From Balneolaceae bacterium UBA3186 (GTDB taxonomy: Bacteria; Bacteroidota; Rhodothermia; Balneolales; Balneolaceae), in assembly GCA_002364085.1 (NCBI GenBank), contig DEXK01000014.1:62001-126000 (forward strand): DNA of 64,000 bases. Reading direction: 5' to 3'. Below are positions 1 through 9,293 of this stretch, piece by piece. The notes under the pieces are model-generated. The model made no database searches, was not told the DNA's origin, and saw only the letters and a list, made by a program, of their open reading frames with translations. How positions within the stretch are numbered: the first letter of the stretch is position 1; each line of letters begins with the position of its first letter. The position numbers were made by a program, and so were the translations under genes.

Positions 1-138
1 AAAGGACGTATTGAATCTATCCTGATGAGCTTGCCACCAAGAGTGCGTTGGGATTATAATTTCACTCCTGAAGAAGGATCAGAAGAAGAACGATTATTGG
101 AACGGCTGAAAAACCCTGTTGATTGGGTCAGCAAGTAG
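1..138 (+). CDS. hemF: Oxygen-dependent coproporphyrinogen III oxidase, C-terminal end (partial)
   Basis: Only the last 45 codons are in the window, open from base 1 to the TAG at 136-138. The peptide carries ESILMSLPPRVRWDYNF and ends in PVDWVSK, which matches the highly conserved tail of HemF. HemF oxidatively decarboxylates coproporphyrinogen III to protoporphyrinogen IX using O2. Its position just ahead of hemB and hemL on the same strand supports a haem synthesis cluster. The start of the gene lies outside the window, so length and N-terminus cannot be judged. Confidence 0.9.
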   Translation, partial: KGRIESILMSLPPRVRWDYNFTPEEGSEEERLLERLKNPVDWVSK

Positions 139-164
139 TCATTCCTGCCTCCGCAGGAATGACT
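137..164. repeat. Perfect palindrome overlapping the hemF stop codon
   Basis: A 12-bp stem (137-148 with 153-164) around the loop CTCC contains GTCATTCCTGC and its exact complement. It begins inside the stop codon of the hemF fragment. There is no T tract, so it is not a standard terminator. It may stabilise the mRNA 3' end or be a REP-type dispersed repeat. Confidence 0.75.
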
Positions 165-227
165 TGGTGAAAGAAACAGACAGAATATTATATTGGACTG
201 AAGTTTTAAAAATTTAGAAGATCAAAT

Positions 228-1208
228 ATGAGTTTTCCAAATACACGACTTAGACGACTTAGAACAAATCCTGCTATCAGAGCGATGGTTGAGGAGAATT
301 CACTAAGTCCGAGTGATTTTATAGCTCCATTATTTATTGTTGAAGGAAGTGGAGTAAAGGAAGAGATCGAAAGCATGCCGGATTATTTCCGTTATTCGCT
401 TGATAGGTTACAGCCTGAGTTGGACGAGTTAGCAGAAGTTGGGATCAGGTCGGTTTTATTGTTTGTGAAAGTTCCTGATGAGAAAAAAGATAACAAAGGA
501 ACGGAAGCACTGAATGATTCGGGATTGATGCAGGAAAGCATTCGTTTTATCAAAGAATCTCATCCTGAGTTTTTTATCATGACTGATATAGCTTTGGATC
601 CATACTCTTCATACGGTCATGATGGAATTGTTGAAGACGGAGAAATTCTGAATGATGAAACCGTAGCAGTTTTAGCAAAAATGTCTGTAAGTCATGCAAA
701 AGCCGGCGCTGATATGGTAGCTCCATCTGATATGATGGACGGAAGAATTGGAGAAATACGAAAAGCACTAGATGAAGCCGGATTCTCAAACACAGGAATA
801 ATGGCGTACAGTGCAAAATACGCATCTTCTTTTTACGGACCATTCAGAGATGCATTGGATTCCGCTCCGGGATTCGGAGATAAGAAAACCTATCAAATGA
901 ATCCTGCGAATTTACAGGAAGCACTTCGTGAAGTGGAAGAGGACATCGAAGAAGGAGCTGATATCGTAATGGTAAAACCGGGAATGCCATATTTGGATGT
1001 TGTAAAAGCAGTATCAGACAATTTCAATATTCCGGTATCAGTCTATAATGTTTCCGGAGAATATGCGATGATAAAAGCAGCGGCCAAACAAGGTTGGCTG
1101 AACGAAGAAGAAACGATGATAGAATCACTTCTGGCATTTAAACGAGCAGGCGCAGATCTGATAGCGACCTATTTTGCTAAAGAAGCCGCAAAGATCATCA
1201 ACAGATAA
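228..1208 (+). CDS. hemB: Delta-aminolevulinic acid dehydratase (porphobilinogen synthase)
   Basis: This 326-residue protein condenses two 5-aminolevulinate molecules into porphobilinogen in the cytoplasm, an early tetrapyrrole step. The length is normal for the family. Both active-site lysines are visible: K197 in MAYSAKYASSFYGP and K250 in DIVMVKPGMPYLD, the Schiff-base lysine. The metal segment at about 121-133 reads ALDPYSSYGHDG with no cysteines. This marks the Asp-type enzyme that does not use catalytic zinc, as in Pseudomonas. It lies between the hemF end and hemL on the same strand, so co-transcription is likely. ATG at 228 is the natural start. Confidence 0.97.
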   Translation: MSFPNTRLRRLRTNPAIRAMVEENSLSPSDFIAPLFIVEGSGVKEEIESMPDYFRYSLDRLQPELDELAEVGIRSVLLFVKVPDEKKDNKGTEALNDSGLMQESIRFIKESHPEFFIMTDIALDPYSSYGHDGIVEDGEILNDETVAVLAKMSVSHAKAGADMVAPSDMMDGRIGEIRKALDEAGFSNTGIMAYSAKYASSFYGPFRDALDSAPGFGDKKTYQMNPANLQEALREVEEDIEEGADIVMVKPGMPYLDVVKAVSDNFNIPVSVYNVSGEYAMIKAAAKQGWLNEEETMIESLLAFKRAGADLIATYFAKEAAKIINR

Positions 1209-1221
1209 TTTTGAAAAGTAG

Positions 1222-1240
1222 GAGCGTATCGCATACGCTC
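1222..1240. repeat. Hairpin between hemB and hemL
   Basis: GAGCGTAT (1222-1229), loop CGC, and ATACGCTC (1233-1240) form a perfect 8-bp stem. There is no T tract. It sits in the 60-bp gap between two haem genes on the same strand and looks like a REP-type element or mRNA processing hairpin. Confidence 0.7.
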
Positions 1241-1268
1241 TAATGAAATATTGGAAAAATATTTACCC

Positions 1269-2561
1269 ATGGAAAACACCAACAGCAAAGCATTATTCGA
1301 ACGAGCACAAAAAGTAATTCCGGGTGGAGTGAACTCTCCCGTTCGGGCATTTAATAGTGTAGGCGGATCTCCGGTTTTTATAAAGCGTGCGGAAGGAGCT
1401 TATCTTTTTGATGAGGACGGAAACAAATACATAGATTTTATCGGTTCGTGGGGACCAATGCTTCTGGGTCATGCGGATCCTGATATTGTAGATGCTGTTC
1501 GTGAGACTGCTTTGGGATCGACTTCTTTTGGTGCTCCAACACAGTTAGAAGTTGAAATGGCAGAATTGATCACAAGCTCCGTTCAGGGAATTGATAAGAT
1601 CAGAATGGTAAATTCCGGAACCGAAGCAACTATGAGCGCCATTCGTGTCGCGAGAGGATTTACAGGTAAGAATAAGATCATCAAATTTAAGGGTTGTTAT
1701 CACGGTCATGGAGATTCATTTCTGATAGAAGCCGGAAGCGGCGCGTTGACGATGGGACAACCAAGTAGTCCGGGCGTAACTGAAGGAACAGCAAAGGATA
1801 CACTGAATGCTGACTACAATGATATCAACTCCGTAAAAGCGTTAGTTGAAGCAAATAGTGATGATATTGCAGCGATCATTTTAGAACCCATTGCCGGAAA
1901 TATGGGATGTATTCCTCCGGTAGAAGGATTTCTCCAAGACTTAAGAACGTTATGCGACGAAAAAAACATCGTATTGATCTTCGATGAAGTGATGACCGGA
2001 TTCCGTGTTGATTTCGAAGGAGCTCAAAAAGTGTATGGAGTGACTGCCGATCTTGTGACTTATGGAAAGATCATCGGCGCAGGACTTCCTGTTGGTGCTT
2101 ATGGTGGAAAGAAGGAGATCATGGAATATGTTGCTCCAACCGGACCGGTTTATCAAGCGGGAACGCTTTCAGGAAATCCATTAGCGATGGCTGCGGGCTT
2201 GACCATGTTAAAGAAGCTGAAGAATAATCCTGATGTATATGAAGATCTGGAAAGAAAATCAGCCCAAATTGCAGAAGGAATGACAAAAACCTTGGAAGCT
2301 CACGGAATTACATTTTCAGCAAACAGAGTGGGTTCCATGATCGGTTTATTCTATTGTGAAGGACCTGTGACTTCATTTGCTGATGCTAATCGAACAGACA
2401 AAGAATTGTTCAGCAAGATATTCCACGGAATGCTGAAGCGAGGAGTCTATTTACCACCATCACCGTTCGAAGCTTTCTTCTTGTCTAATGCACTTAGTGA
2501 TGAGGATATAGAATTTACTTTGAATGCTTTTGTGGAAACTATAGAAGAGATCGTCACTTAA
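1269..2561 (+). CDS. hemL: Glutamate-1-semialdehyde 2,1-aminomutase
   Basis: HemL is a PLP enzyme that converts glutamate-1-semialdehyde to 5-aminolevulinate in the C5 pathway, the substrate of HemB next door. The N-terminal VIPGGVNSPVRAF, the SGTEATMSAIRVAR motif, and the PLP lysine in YGKIIGAGLPVGAYGG are diagnostic. From the ATG at 1269 it is 430 residues, which is standard. An in-frame TTG at 1251 would add six residues (MEKYLP), but the ATG fits the family start better. It shares its strand with hemB after a 60-bp gap that holds a hairpin. Confidence 0.97.
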   Translation: MENTNSKALFERAQKVIPGGVNSPVRAFNSVGGSPVFIKRAEGAYLFDEDGNKYIDFIGSWGPMLLGHADPDIVDAVRETALGSTSFGAPTQLEVEMAELITSSVQGIDKIRMVNSGTEATMSAIRVARGFTGKNKIIKFKGCYHGHGDSFLIEAGSGALTMGQPSSPGVTEGTAKDTLNADYNDINSVKALVEANSDDIAAIILEPIAGNMGCIPPVEGFLQDLRTLCDEKNIVLIFDEVMTGFRVDFEGAQKVYGVTADLVTYGKIIGAGLPVGAYGGKKEIMEYVAPTGPVYQAGTLSGNPLAMAAGLTMLKKLKNNPDVYEDLERKSAQIAEGMTKTLEAHGITFSANRVGSMIGLFYCEGPVTSFADANRTDKELFSKIFHGMLKRGVYLPPSPFEAFFLSNALSDEDIEFTLNAFVETIEEIVT

Positions 2562-2938
2562 CAGAGCGTTGCGGACTAAAGTCCTTACTTGTTAACAGAA
2601 TAGATTTAGTTTACAAGACTATATTGAGTCAAGTTAGCTAGCAAGGGATTCATCCCGCAGCGATAATGCTAAACTATCGTATTTCCCACTGATTCCACGC
2701 GCTCTGCATCGGAACCAACTACTCCAACGCAGAGCATCGGAGCGAGGTGGTTGTTGGGTAGTTTATTTTAACGAGTTATTTATCTAAGAAACAGTTTGTC
2801 ATTTCGACCAGAGGGAGAAATCTAAAAATCTCAACGAAGTTTAGTAGCCTGTTAGATTTCTCGGTCATTCAGACTTTGTCTTCATTCAACTCGAAATGAC
2901 AGCAATGACTCATTCTTAATTGATATTTGAGTTATTGC
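2562..2938. repeat. Intergenic cluster of inverted repeats between hemL and mutS2
   Basis: This 377-bp gene-free gap between convergent genes holds three separate palindromic units. (1) 2567-2662: two facing REP-like units, GGACT-AA-AGTCC at 2573-2584 and GGGAT-TC-ATCCC at 2645-2656, with similar flanks in inverted order. (2) 2701-2735: GCTCTGC facing GCAGAGC, each followed by ATCGGA. (3) 2798-2900: perfect arms GTCATTTCGA / TCGAAATGAC, with nested arms GAGAAATCT (2815-2823) and AGATTTCTC (2854-2862). No ORF or T-tract terminator is evident. Confidence 0.8.
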
Positions 2939-5347
2939 TCATTGCAGTTTAACAACAGTGCATCCTGCACCACCAAAATCCTCGCCGGCAAGTTTAAAAC
3001 TTTTGATATCATCACGTTCGTTTAAGTAGGAGTGAATTTGATCTTTCAGAATCCCATCACCTTTTCCGTGAACGATCTCAACCTGATTCATTCCTCTGAA
3101 TACAGCACGATCTATGTAATGCATCACTTCATCAATGGCTTTGTCGGTACGGAAACCACGAAGATCTATGGATGGTTTTACAGCTTCGTTGAGTTTAGAA
3201 TCGCCTTGAATGACACCTGAGCTCCGGGCTTTTTGTTTATTCTTTTTCTTTTGAACTTCAACCTTGATCAGGTTTTTGTATTTGGTTTTGAGTCGTAATC
3301 CATCCGCTTGTACCACAGCTTGATTTCCTTTTACTTCAACCAATTCCCCGGTTGTATTTCCATCCAGAAAACGAACATGATCACCAACAGAAGGAGGTTT
3401 CTCGGACTTTCTGAATCGTGCTTCTCTTTTCTCTTTTATCTCATTTAAAGACTGCTCGATATCCGCTTTTTCATTATCGATTCCTGAGCGAATATTTTTC
3501 AGAGCTCTTTTTCCTGTCTTCTTTTCTTCAACGATCTGTTCTACTGCTTGCTCCACTTTACGGTTTGCCTGATCCATAATGGACTTAGCTTCCGTAAGTG
3601 CTTTTTGTCGAATTTTCTCCTTCTCTTTATTTACTCCATCCAGTTTATTCAGATATTTATTACGATCTGTTTCGGCTTTTGATTTAAGACTCTGAAATTT
3701 GGCTTTGAGTTCTTCAGCCTGCTGGGTTTTGGTTTCCAATTCGGTGATCAAAGATTCCATTTTGTCTTTGGCTTCACCCAATAAAGTTCTGGATCGTTGC
3801 AAAACTTCCGGTTTTATTTTCATCCGTTGGGCGATCTCAAAAGCATAACTACTACCCGGAATTCCTTTTTTGAATTTGTAAGTAGGAGATAATGATGCTT
3901 GATCAAATTCCATGGAACCGTTCACCGCTTTTTCATGCTCGTGAGCAAATACCTTCAGTGAACCATGGTGAGTAGTTACGATCACCTTACATTGGTTTCT
4001 GAGTAAATGTTCAATAAAGGATTGAAACAACGCTCCGCCTTCTTCAGGATCTGTTCCGGCAGCAGCTTCGTCGATCATTACCAGACTTTTAGGAGAGAAA
4101 TTATCTAATGTTTCCTGCATCCATTTTAATCGGGATGAAAACGTACTCAAGTCATTTTCAATAGACTGATCATCTCCCAGATCCACAAAAAAGCCATTAA
4201 AAATTGGTAATTCTGAAGTTGGATCAGCGGGAATGGCAAAACCGGATTGAACCATCAGCGCTGAAATACCAAGCGTTTTCATAGCAACAGATTTCCCGCC
4301 GGCATTTGGTCCCGTGATCATCAAACATAATTCATCAGAAGTAAGATCTAGTTGAAGTGGGACTATTTGCTCTCGTTTTTCCTTTTTTAAACCAAGGTTC
4401 TTAAGCAACAAATTTGTGTTAAATGCCTGCTTAAGTTTGATATTAAAATGAGGTGAAATAATTGGTACTTCAGCTTCCAGTTTTATTGAGATCTTGGCTT
4501 TAGCAGCAACCACATCAATTTGAGCCAGAGTTCTGGCGTTTTGCTTGATGAAATCTGAATTAGAGCGAACATGATTAGTCAATTCTCTTAGTATGCGCTC
4601 AACTTCCTGCTGCTCTTCAACTTCAAACTGTCGAATTTCATTATTCAGATGAAGAGCTTCTACGGGTTCCAGATACACGGTTTGTCCGGTCGCAGAAACA
4701 TCATGAATAAATCCCTGGATCTTTCTTTTGAATTCTGCCTGAATCGGAATTACCATCCTGCCGTTTCTGATGGTCGCTCCTTCATCAGAAGCCATTCCAT
4801 CTTTGTTTGCCTGGCGCATCAAACGATTGATGGTAGAACGAAGATCATTTTTCTTCGAGTTCAGTTTTTTTCGGATGCTTTTTAACTGCTGACTGGCATC
4901 ATCTCGGAGTTCACCATTTTCAGTTACTTTTCCTTTAATAGAATCTTCCAATTCCTTCATCGGAATCAGTTGATCACAAATTAAAGCCAGCTGTGGTTTT
5001 TCTTCTTTTCTCTGATTTATGAATTTCTTTACAAATCGGGTGGTCTGGCAGAGTCGTAATATATCAACAAAAGCAGATAATGGAATAATACTTCCCTGAG
5101 CTCTGGATTGGGAGATATGATCTCTGATCTCAGGAACTTCGCCTAGTGGAAAAGGATCCGGGTCGAGTAAGGTCTTCATCATCTCATCTGTTTGAGCAAG
5201 CAGATCTTTTACCGTTTGTTCATGATTCGAAGGATGTAGCTTTTCCAACAGTTCAACACTCTGGTTGGACTGTGCCACATCTATGGCTGCAGCACGAAGT
5301 TGTTCGTAGCCAAGTTTTTCTAATAATGAAGAAGGGTAAAGCTTCAT
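2939..5347 (-). CDS. mutS2: MutS2-family endonuclease / ribosome-rescue ATPase
   Basis: The 802-residue protein has the MutS2 layout: a core with clamp (about 1-330), an ABC-type ATPase with Walker A GPNAGGKS at 345-352 and Walker B LVMIDEAAAGTDPEEG at 422-437, a long charged coiled coil (about 510-660), and a C-terminal Smr domain from about 726 with IDLRG and HGKGDG motifs. MutS2 proteins suppress homologous recombination by nicking branched DNA. In Bacillus they also split collided ribosomes. It lacks the mismatch-recognition domain of MutS, which is encoded separately at 59.1 kb. The ATG at 5347 is 63 bp from the divergent PhzF-like gene. Confidence 0.96.
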   Translation of the reverse strand: MKLYPSSLLEKLGYEQLRAAAIDVAQSNQSVELLEKLHPSNHEQTVKDLLAQTDEMMKTLLDPDPFPLGEVPEIRDHISQSRAQGSIIPLSAFVDILRLCQTTRFVKKFINQRKEEKPQLALICDQLIPMKELEDSIKGKVTENGELRDDASQQLKSIRKKLNSKKNDLRSTINRLMRQANKDGMASDEGATIRNGRMVIPIQAEFKRKIQGFIHDVSATGQTVYLEPVEALHLNNEIRQFEVEEQQEVERILRELTNHVRSNSDFIKQNARTLAQIDVVAAKAKISIKLEAEVPIISPHFNIKLKQAFNTNLLLKNLGLKKEKREQIVPLQLDLTSDELCLMITGPNAGGKSVAMKTLGISALMVQSGFAIPADPTSELPIFNGFFVDLGDDQSIENDLSTFSSRLKWMQETLDNFSPKSLVMIDEAAAGTDPEEGGALFQSFIEHLLRNQCKVIVTTHHGSLKVFAHEHEKAVNGSMEFDQASLSPTYKFKKGIPGSSYAFEIAQRMKIKPEVLQRSRTLLGEAKDKMESLITELETKTQQAEELKAKFQSLKSKAETDRNKYLNKLDGVNKEKEKIRQKALTEAKSIMDQANRKVEQAVEQIVEEKKTGKRALKNIRSGIDNEKADIEQSLNEIKEKREARFRKSEKPPSVGDHVRFLDGNTTGELVEVKGNQAVVQADGLRLKTKYKNLIKVEVQKKKNKQKARSSGVIQGDSKLNEAVKPSIDLRGFRTDKAIDEVMHYIDRAVFRGMNQVEIVHGKGDGILKDQIHSYLNERDDIKSFKLAGEDFGGAGCTVVKLQ

Positions 5348-5410
5348 CGGAATTTTTGAGAAATTAACCTTAGGTTCTGGTAACCAAAGATAACTCTAAA
5401 TAAGTCCGGT

Positions 5411-6190
5411 ATGAAAGTCCCAATTTTTCAGGTTGATGCCTTTACTGATCATATTTTTGGTGGAAATCCAGCAGCTGTTTGTCCATTGAAAGAATGGATT
5501 GAAGATGAAACTATGCAGCGCCTTGCACAGGAAAACAATCTTTCAGAAACAGCTTTTTTTGTGGAGAATGGTGATGCATATGAACTGCGTTGGTTTACAC
5601 CGGAAATTGAAGTAGATCTTTGCGGCCATGCCACACTTGCAACAGCGCATGTACTATTCAATCATCTTGCTTATAAAAAAGATGAAATTCGGTTCCATAC
5701 CAAAAGCGGGATACTAACAGTAAAAAAAGAGGGAGATCGATTAATGATGGACTTCCCAACAGATGATATGCCACAGATTGATCCACCGGCGGTTTTATTT
5801 CAAGCTCTAGGTATTAGATCTGATCATGTTTTTTTTACTAATGATTATATGGTCGTTTTAGATTCTGAGGAAGAAGTCCTGAATCTTGATCCTGACTTCC
5901 GTCTTTTATCAGAGGTAAATGCGAGAGGGATTATTGTTACAGCTCCGGGAAGTGAAGTAGATTTTGTATCCAGATTTTTTGCACCCGGAGCAGGAATTGA
6001 TGAAGATCCCGTTACTGGTTCTGCGCATACAAAGTTAACTCCTTATTGGTCAAGAAGATTAGGGAAAGATATTTTGGAAGCTCGACAGATCTCAAAAAGA
6101 GTTGGGGAGTTAACGTGCAGAAATAAAGGCCACAGAACTGAAATACTTGGTAAAGCAGTTACTTACATGATCGGAGAGGTTTTTATCTAA
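5411..6190 (+). CDS. PhzF-family isomerase-like protein
   Basis: This 259-residue protein has the PhzF/diaminopimelate-epimerase-like double fold. Visible signs are the N-terminal IFQVDAFTDHIFGGNPAAVCPL, the NNLSETAFF motif with the catalytic glutamate, the LCGHATLATAHVL motif, and the C-terminal GAGIDEDPVTGSAHTKLTPYW. Members catalyse proton-shift isomerisations; the substrate here is unknown. No phenazine genes surround it, so phenazine synthesis is not implied. Its TAA overlaps the ATG of the next gene by one base (TAATG), indicating translational coupling with the TSUP transporter. Confidence 0.93.
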   Translation: MKVPIFQVDAFTDHIFGGNPAAVCPLKEWIEDETMQRLAQENNLSETAFFVENGDAYELRWFTPEIEVDLCGHATLATAHVLFNHLAYKKDEIRFHTKSGILTVKKEGDRLMMDFPTDDMPQIDPPAVLFQALGIRSDHVFFTNDYMVVLDSEEEVLNLDPDFRLLSEVNARGIIVTAPGSEVDFVSRFFAPGAGIDEDPVTGSAHTKLTPYWSRRLGKDILEARQISKRVGELTCRNKGHRTEILGKAVTYMIGEVFI

Positions 6191-6999
6191 TGAGTTTTGA
6201 ATTACTCGTTTTTATTGGGCTTATTGCCGGTTTGGTTGCCGGATTGATGGGAGTTGGAGGAGGTATAATTTTTACACCGGTTCTTTATTTTCTATTCGAA
6301 GAAGCCGGAGTTGAACAGCCGGTTTTATGGACTATTGGATCAGGACTTTTTTGCACCTTTATAGCTGCACTTGGTGGAACAGTTCGGCAATACATTCAGA
6401 AAAACTTTTTTTTCAAGGAAGGAATTCTCTTAGGAGTTCTTGGCATGACTGGTGTTTATTTAGGAAAGCTTGTGATAACCTCATCTTATTACAACAGAGA
6501 ACAATTTGCCATTTTTTTTAGCTTGATGTTGCTTTATGCAGCATATATGCTTTTCAAAAGAGGTTCTGATAAAGGTGATGAATTTGAAAGAAAATATTCA
6601 GCAATAGGATTTAAAGCTGCGTTAACGACCGGAGGAGCCGGTGGCTTTGTAGCTGCATTGGCGGGTGTAGGTGGAGGAGGAATTATGGTTCCAATAATGA
6701 ATCTCGTGTTCAAGCAACCCTTTAAAAAAACAGTGAGTGTGTCTCAGCTTGGAATGGTGATCATGGTTTTCTCCGGGTGGTTTCAATTGGCATTACTCAA
6801 TCCTGAAGGAATCGGTATCACAGAAAGTACCATGGGATTTGTAGATTTCGGAGCGTCTTTGCCATTATCGATAGGAGGTTTGATCGGAGGCTTTGGAGGA
6901 GCTCTGCTTAATCAAAAGATTCCGAGGAAATTTTTGCAGTGGGGATTTGCATTTCTTGCGGTTATTATGGCCGGAAGATTGATCTACACCATCATTTAA
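6190..6999 (+). CDS. TSUP-family (TauE/SafE) membrane transporter
   Basis: The protein has 269 residues with about eight hydrophobic segments in two related halves. Each half starts with a glycine-rich motif: AGLMGVGGGIIFTPVL near residue 16 and AALAGVGGGGIMVPIMN near 155. This is the hallmark of the TauE/SafE (TSUP) family, which moves sulfite, sulfonates or other small organic anions across the inner membrane. The ligand cannot be read from sequence. It is coupled to the PhzF-like gene by a one-base overlap, and the glycosyltransferase gene starts nine bases after its stop. Confidence 0.92.
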   Translation: MSFELLVFIGLIAGLVAGLMGVGGGIIFTPVLYFLFEEAGVEQPVLWTIGSGLFCTFIAALGGTVRQYIQKNFFFKEGILLGVLGMTGVYLGKLVITSSYYNREQFAIFFSLMLLYAAYMLFKRGSDKGDEFERKYSAIGFKAALTTGGAGGFVAALAGVGGGGIMVPIMNLVFKQPFKKTVSVSQLGMVIMVFSGWFQLALLNPEGIGITESTMGFVDFGASLPLSIGGLIGGFGGALLNQKIPRKFLQWGFAFLAVIMAGRLIYTII

Positions 7000-7008
7000 T
7001 TCAAACTG

Positions 7009-8148
7009 ATGAGAATTGGATATATTACAAAAGAAGATCCGAATAATGTTCGTGCTTATTCCGGAACACATTTTGCTATGTATCAGGCGCTTAAAGGAGA
7101 ATTTAAAGAGGTAATTCCGCTTGGTCCGATCGATCATTGGTACAAAAATGTCGCTAAGCTGAAAGGGAAATTCCATACGTTTGGCAATGAAAAGACATTC
7201 AAGTATCAATATGATATTAAGCTTGCTCAAATACATGCAAAGCAACTGGATGAAAAGATCAGAAAGTTAAAACCTGATGTTTTATTAGGTTCGCTGGTAA
7301 GTCCTGAAGTTGCTTTTCTTACAACAGATGTGCCACTTTATTTAACTACTGATGCGACCTTTCCATTGTTACAGGATCTTTATCAAAGTCATTCAAACCT
7401 CCATTCTTTATCCATCAGAAATGCGCTGATACTTGAACGTATGGCTTTTGAGAAAGCCCGGAAACTGATACTTCCATTAGATTGGCTGTCAACATCAGCA
7501 CAGAATAATTATCGAATTCCTAAATCAAAAATAGAAGTGATCCCATACGGTTCTAATCTGGCCTCTCCGATAGAAAATGATGTTCAGAATCTCATTAAGA
7601 AAAGAGTTGAATCAGAAGAATTGACGTTTCTTTTTGTTGGGGTGAGATGGGAGGAAAAAGGAGGTCCGGAAGCAGTTGGGATCATAAAAGAACTAAATCG
7701 CAATGGCATAAAAGCTAAATTGGTCGTAGTTGGTTCCACTCCTGATATTCAGGAAGATTGTGTAGAAGTAATTGGATTTCTGGATAAGCAGGATGCGAAT
7801 CAATTGTCAAAATTAATAGAGCTTTATCAAAGTTCGACTTTCTTTATCCTTCCAACAAAAGCGGAGTGTGTGGGAATGTCATTTATTGAAGCAGCTTCAT
7901 ATGGTTTGCCGACTATTGGCTCAAATGTAGGCGGAGTCCCCGAAGCGGTTATTGATGGAGAGACGGGAATAATTATCCAAAGAAATGACACTTCGGATAT
8001 GATTGCAGAGAAAATTTTTCAAATTTGGAAAAATGATTCTGAATATGAAAGGTTGTCTAGCAATGCATTTTCCAGATATTCTGAACAAATGAATTGGAAA
8101 AACTGGGCAAACAGAGTAAAAGAAGTACTATCTAAAGAAGTTATTTAG
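7009..8148 (+). CDS. GT4-type glycosyltransferase
   Basis: The protein (379 residues) has the two-domain GT-B build. The C-terminal half carries FLFVGVRWEEKGG (about 204-216) and the nucleotide-sugar-binding stretch ILPTKAECVGMSFIEAASYGLPTIGSNVGGVPEAVIDG (about 282-319), with the glutamate pattern of family GT4. It should transfer a sugar from a nucleotide donor. The acceptor is unknown and no polysaccharide locus is nearby. It follows the TSUP gene by nine bases. Its 3' end overlaps the convergent rlmN end by 8 bp. Confidence 0.9.
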   Translation: MRIGYITKEDPNNVRAYSGTHFAMYQALKGEFKEVIPLGPIDHWYKNVAKLKGKFHTFGNEKTFKYQYDIKLAQIHAKQLDEKIRKLKPDVLLGSLVSPEVAFLTTDVPLYLTTDATFPLLQDLYQSHSNLHSLSIRNALILERMAFEKARKLILPLDWLSTSAQNNYRIPKSKIEVIPYGSNLASPIENDVQNLIKKRVESEELTFLFVGVRWEEKGGPEAVGIIKELNRNGIKAKLVVVGSTPDIQEDCVEVIGFLDKQDANQLSKLIELYQSSTFFILPTKAECVGMSFIEAASYGLPTIGSNVGGVPEAVIDGETGIIIQRNDTSDMIAEKIFQIWKNDSEYERLSSNAFSRYSEQMNWKNWANRVKEVLSKEVI

Positions 8149-9250
8149 CAATTGTCTTACCACGTGGAGTACCTTCACGTATTGCCAGTTGTCCACATCC
8201 TGCATCAATATCATCGCCACGACTTCTTCTAACAGTAGCTCTCACTTCATTTTTGGAGAGTTCCTTCATGAATTTGTTTAATCGCTCTTCACGCGCACGA
8301 TGTAAAGCTACTCCCGCAACATTATTATACATAATGATATTCACCTTACTTGGCGCCCATTTTACTATTTGGGCAAGATTTCGAGCATCTTCTTTAGAAT
8401 CGTTAAATTCATCAAACAACAAGTATTCGTAAGTGATCGGGCGCTCTGTTTTTCGGTAATAATGACGAACAGCTTCTTCCAGACTTTCCAGATTCATAGA
8501 ACTATTTATCGGCATGATCTTATCACGTTTTTCATCGCTGGGTGCGTGAAGAGAAATAGCCAGATTAAAAGGCTCTTCATCATCCGCTAGTTTCTTGATC
8601 TGCTTAGTCAATCCAACAGTTGACACGGTAATACGTTTAGGAGAAAGCTCAATTCCAAGTGGATCAGCAATAATAGAAGCAGAATTCACCACTGTTTTAT
8701 AATTGTGTAAAGGCTCTCCCATCCCCATATAAACAATATTAGTGATCTTTTTGTCGTACTCCTTTAAAGACACTTCATTGATATACTGAACCTGATCTAC
8801 TACTTCTCCGTGACTCAGATTTCGAAAGAAACCCATCTTTCCGGTTGCACAAAAAGCACACCCGAATACACATCCAACCTGCGAAGACACACAAACAGTT
8901 AACCTATTTGCAACACCGTCATCATAAAAATCAGGAATTAAAACGGCTTCAACTTTATAGTCTTTATCTTCATCAGCAAGTTTGAAAAGGAATTTTATAG
9001 TTCCGTCTTTAGATTTTTGCTGATCAGAAAGTTGAATGCGATTTATATAAGCAACTTCATTCAGTTTTGTTCTGAGGTCTTTTGACAGATTGGTCATCTC
9101 TTCGAAAGAAGAAGCACCTTTCTGGTACAGCCATTGAAAGATCTGGTCGGTTCTGAAGCGAGGTAAACCCAATTCAGTACAAAAGTCTGACAGTTCTGTT
9201 TTAGTGAGCGATTTAAGATCGGTTTTTTGGGGAGTATCTACTGATGTCAT
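8141..9250 (-). CDS. rlmN: Dual-specificity RNA (adenine-C2) methyltransferase RlmN
   Basis: RlmN is a radical-SAM enzyme that methylates C2 of A2503 in 23S rRNA and A37 of some tRNAs. The GCVFGCAFCATG motif gives the three Fe-S cysteines, GMGEPLHNY binds SAM, and the C-terminal GCGQLA carries the cysteine that forms the methyl-protein intermediate. I chose the ATG at 9250 (MTSVDTPQ, 369 residues). A further in-frame ATG at 9295 would add 15 hydrophobic residues that do not suit a cytosolic enzyme and would run up to a terminator. It converges on and overlaps the glycosyltransferase end. Confidence 0.95.
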   Translation of the reverse strand: MTSVDTPQKTDLKSLTKTELSDFCTELGLPRFRTDQIFQWLYQKGASSFEEMTNLSKDLRTKLNEVAYINRIQLSDQQKSKDGTIKFLFKLADEDKDYKVEAVLIPDFYDDGVANRLTVCVSSQVGCVFGCAFCATGKMGFFRNLSHGEVVDQVQYINEVSLKEYDKKITNIVYMGMGEPLHNYKTVVNSASIIADPLGIELSPKRITVSTVGLTKQIKKLADDEEPFNLAISLHAPSDEKRDKIMPINSSMNLESLEEAVRHYYRKTERPITYEYLLFDEFNDSKEDARNLAQIVKWAPSKVNIIMYNNVAGVALHRAREERLNKFMKELSKNEVRATVRRSRGDDIDAGCGQLAIREGTPRGKTIAK

Positions 9251-9293
9251 AGTGCAGTAAAGATAAGCAGAAAGCATGCCAAGGACTAGAAAC

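Noticed and set aside
5411..6190. Phenazine biosynthesis
   Set aside because: PhzF-like proteins are widespread and no other phz genes are present, so the family name does not show the function.
6865..7245. 126-codon minus-strand ORF
   Set aside because: It is antisense to the TSUP and glycosyltransferase genes, both well supported, and has no protein-like motifs.
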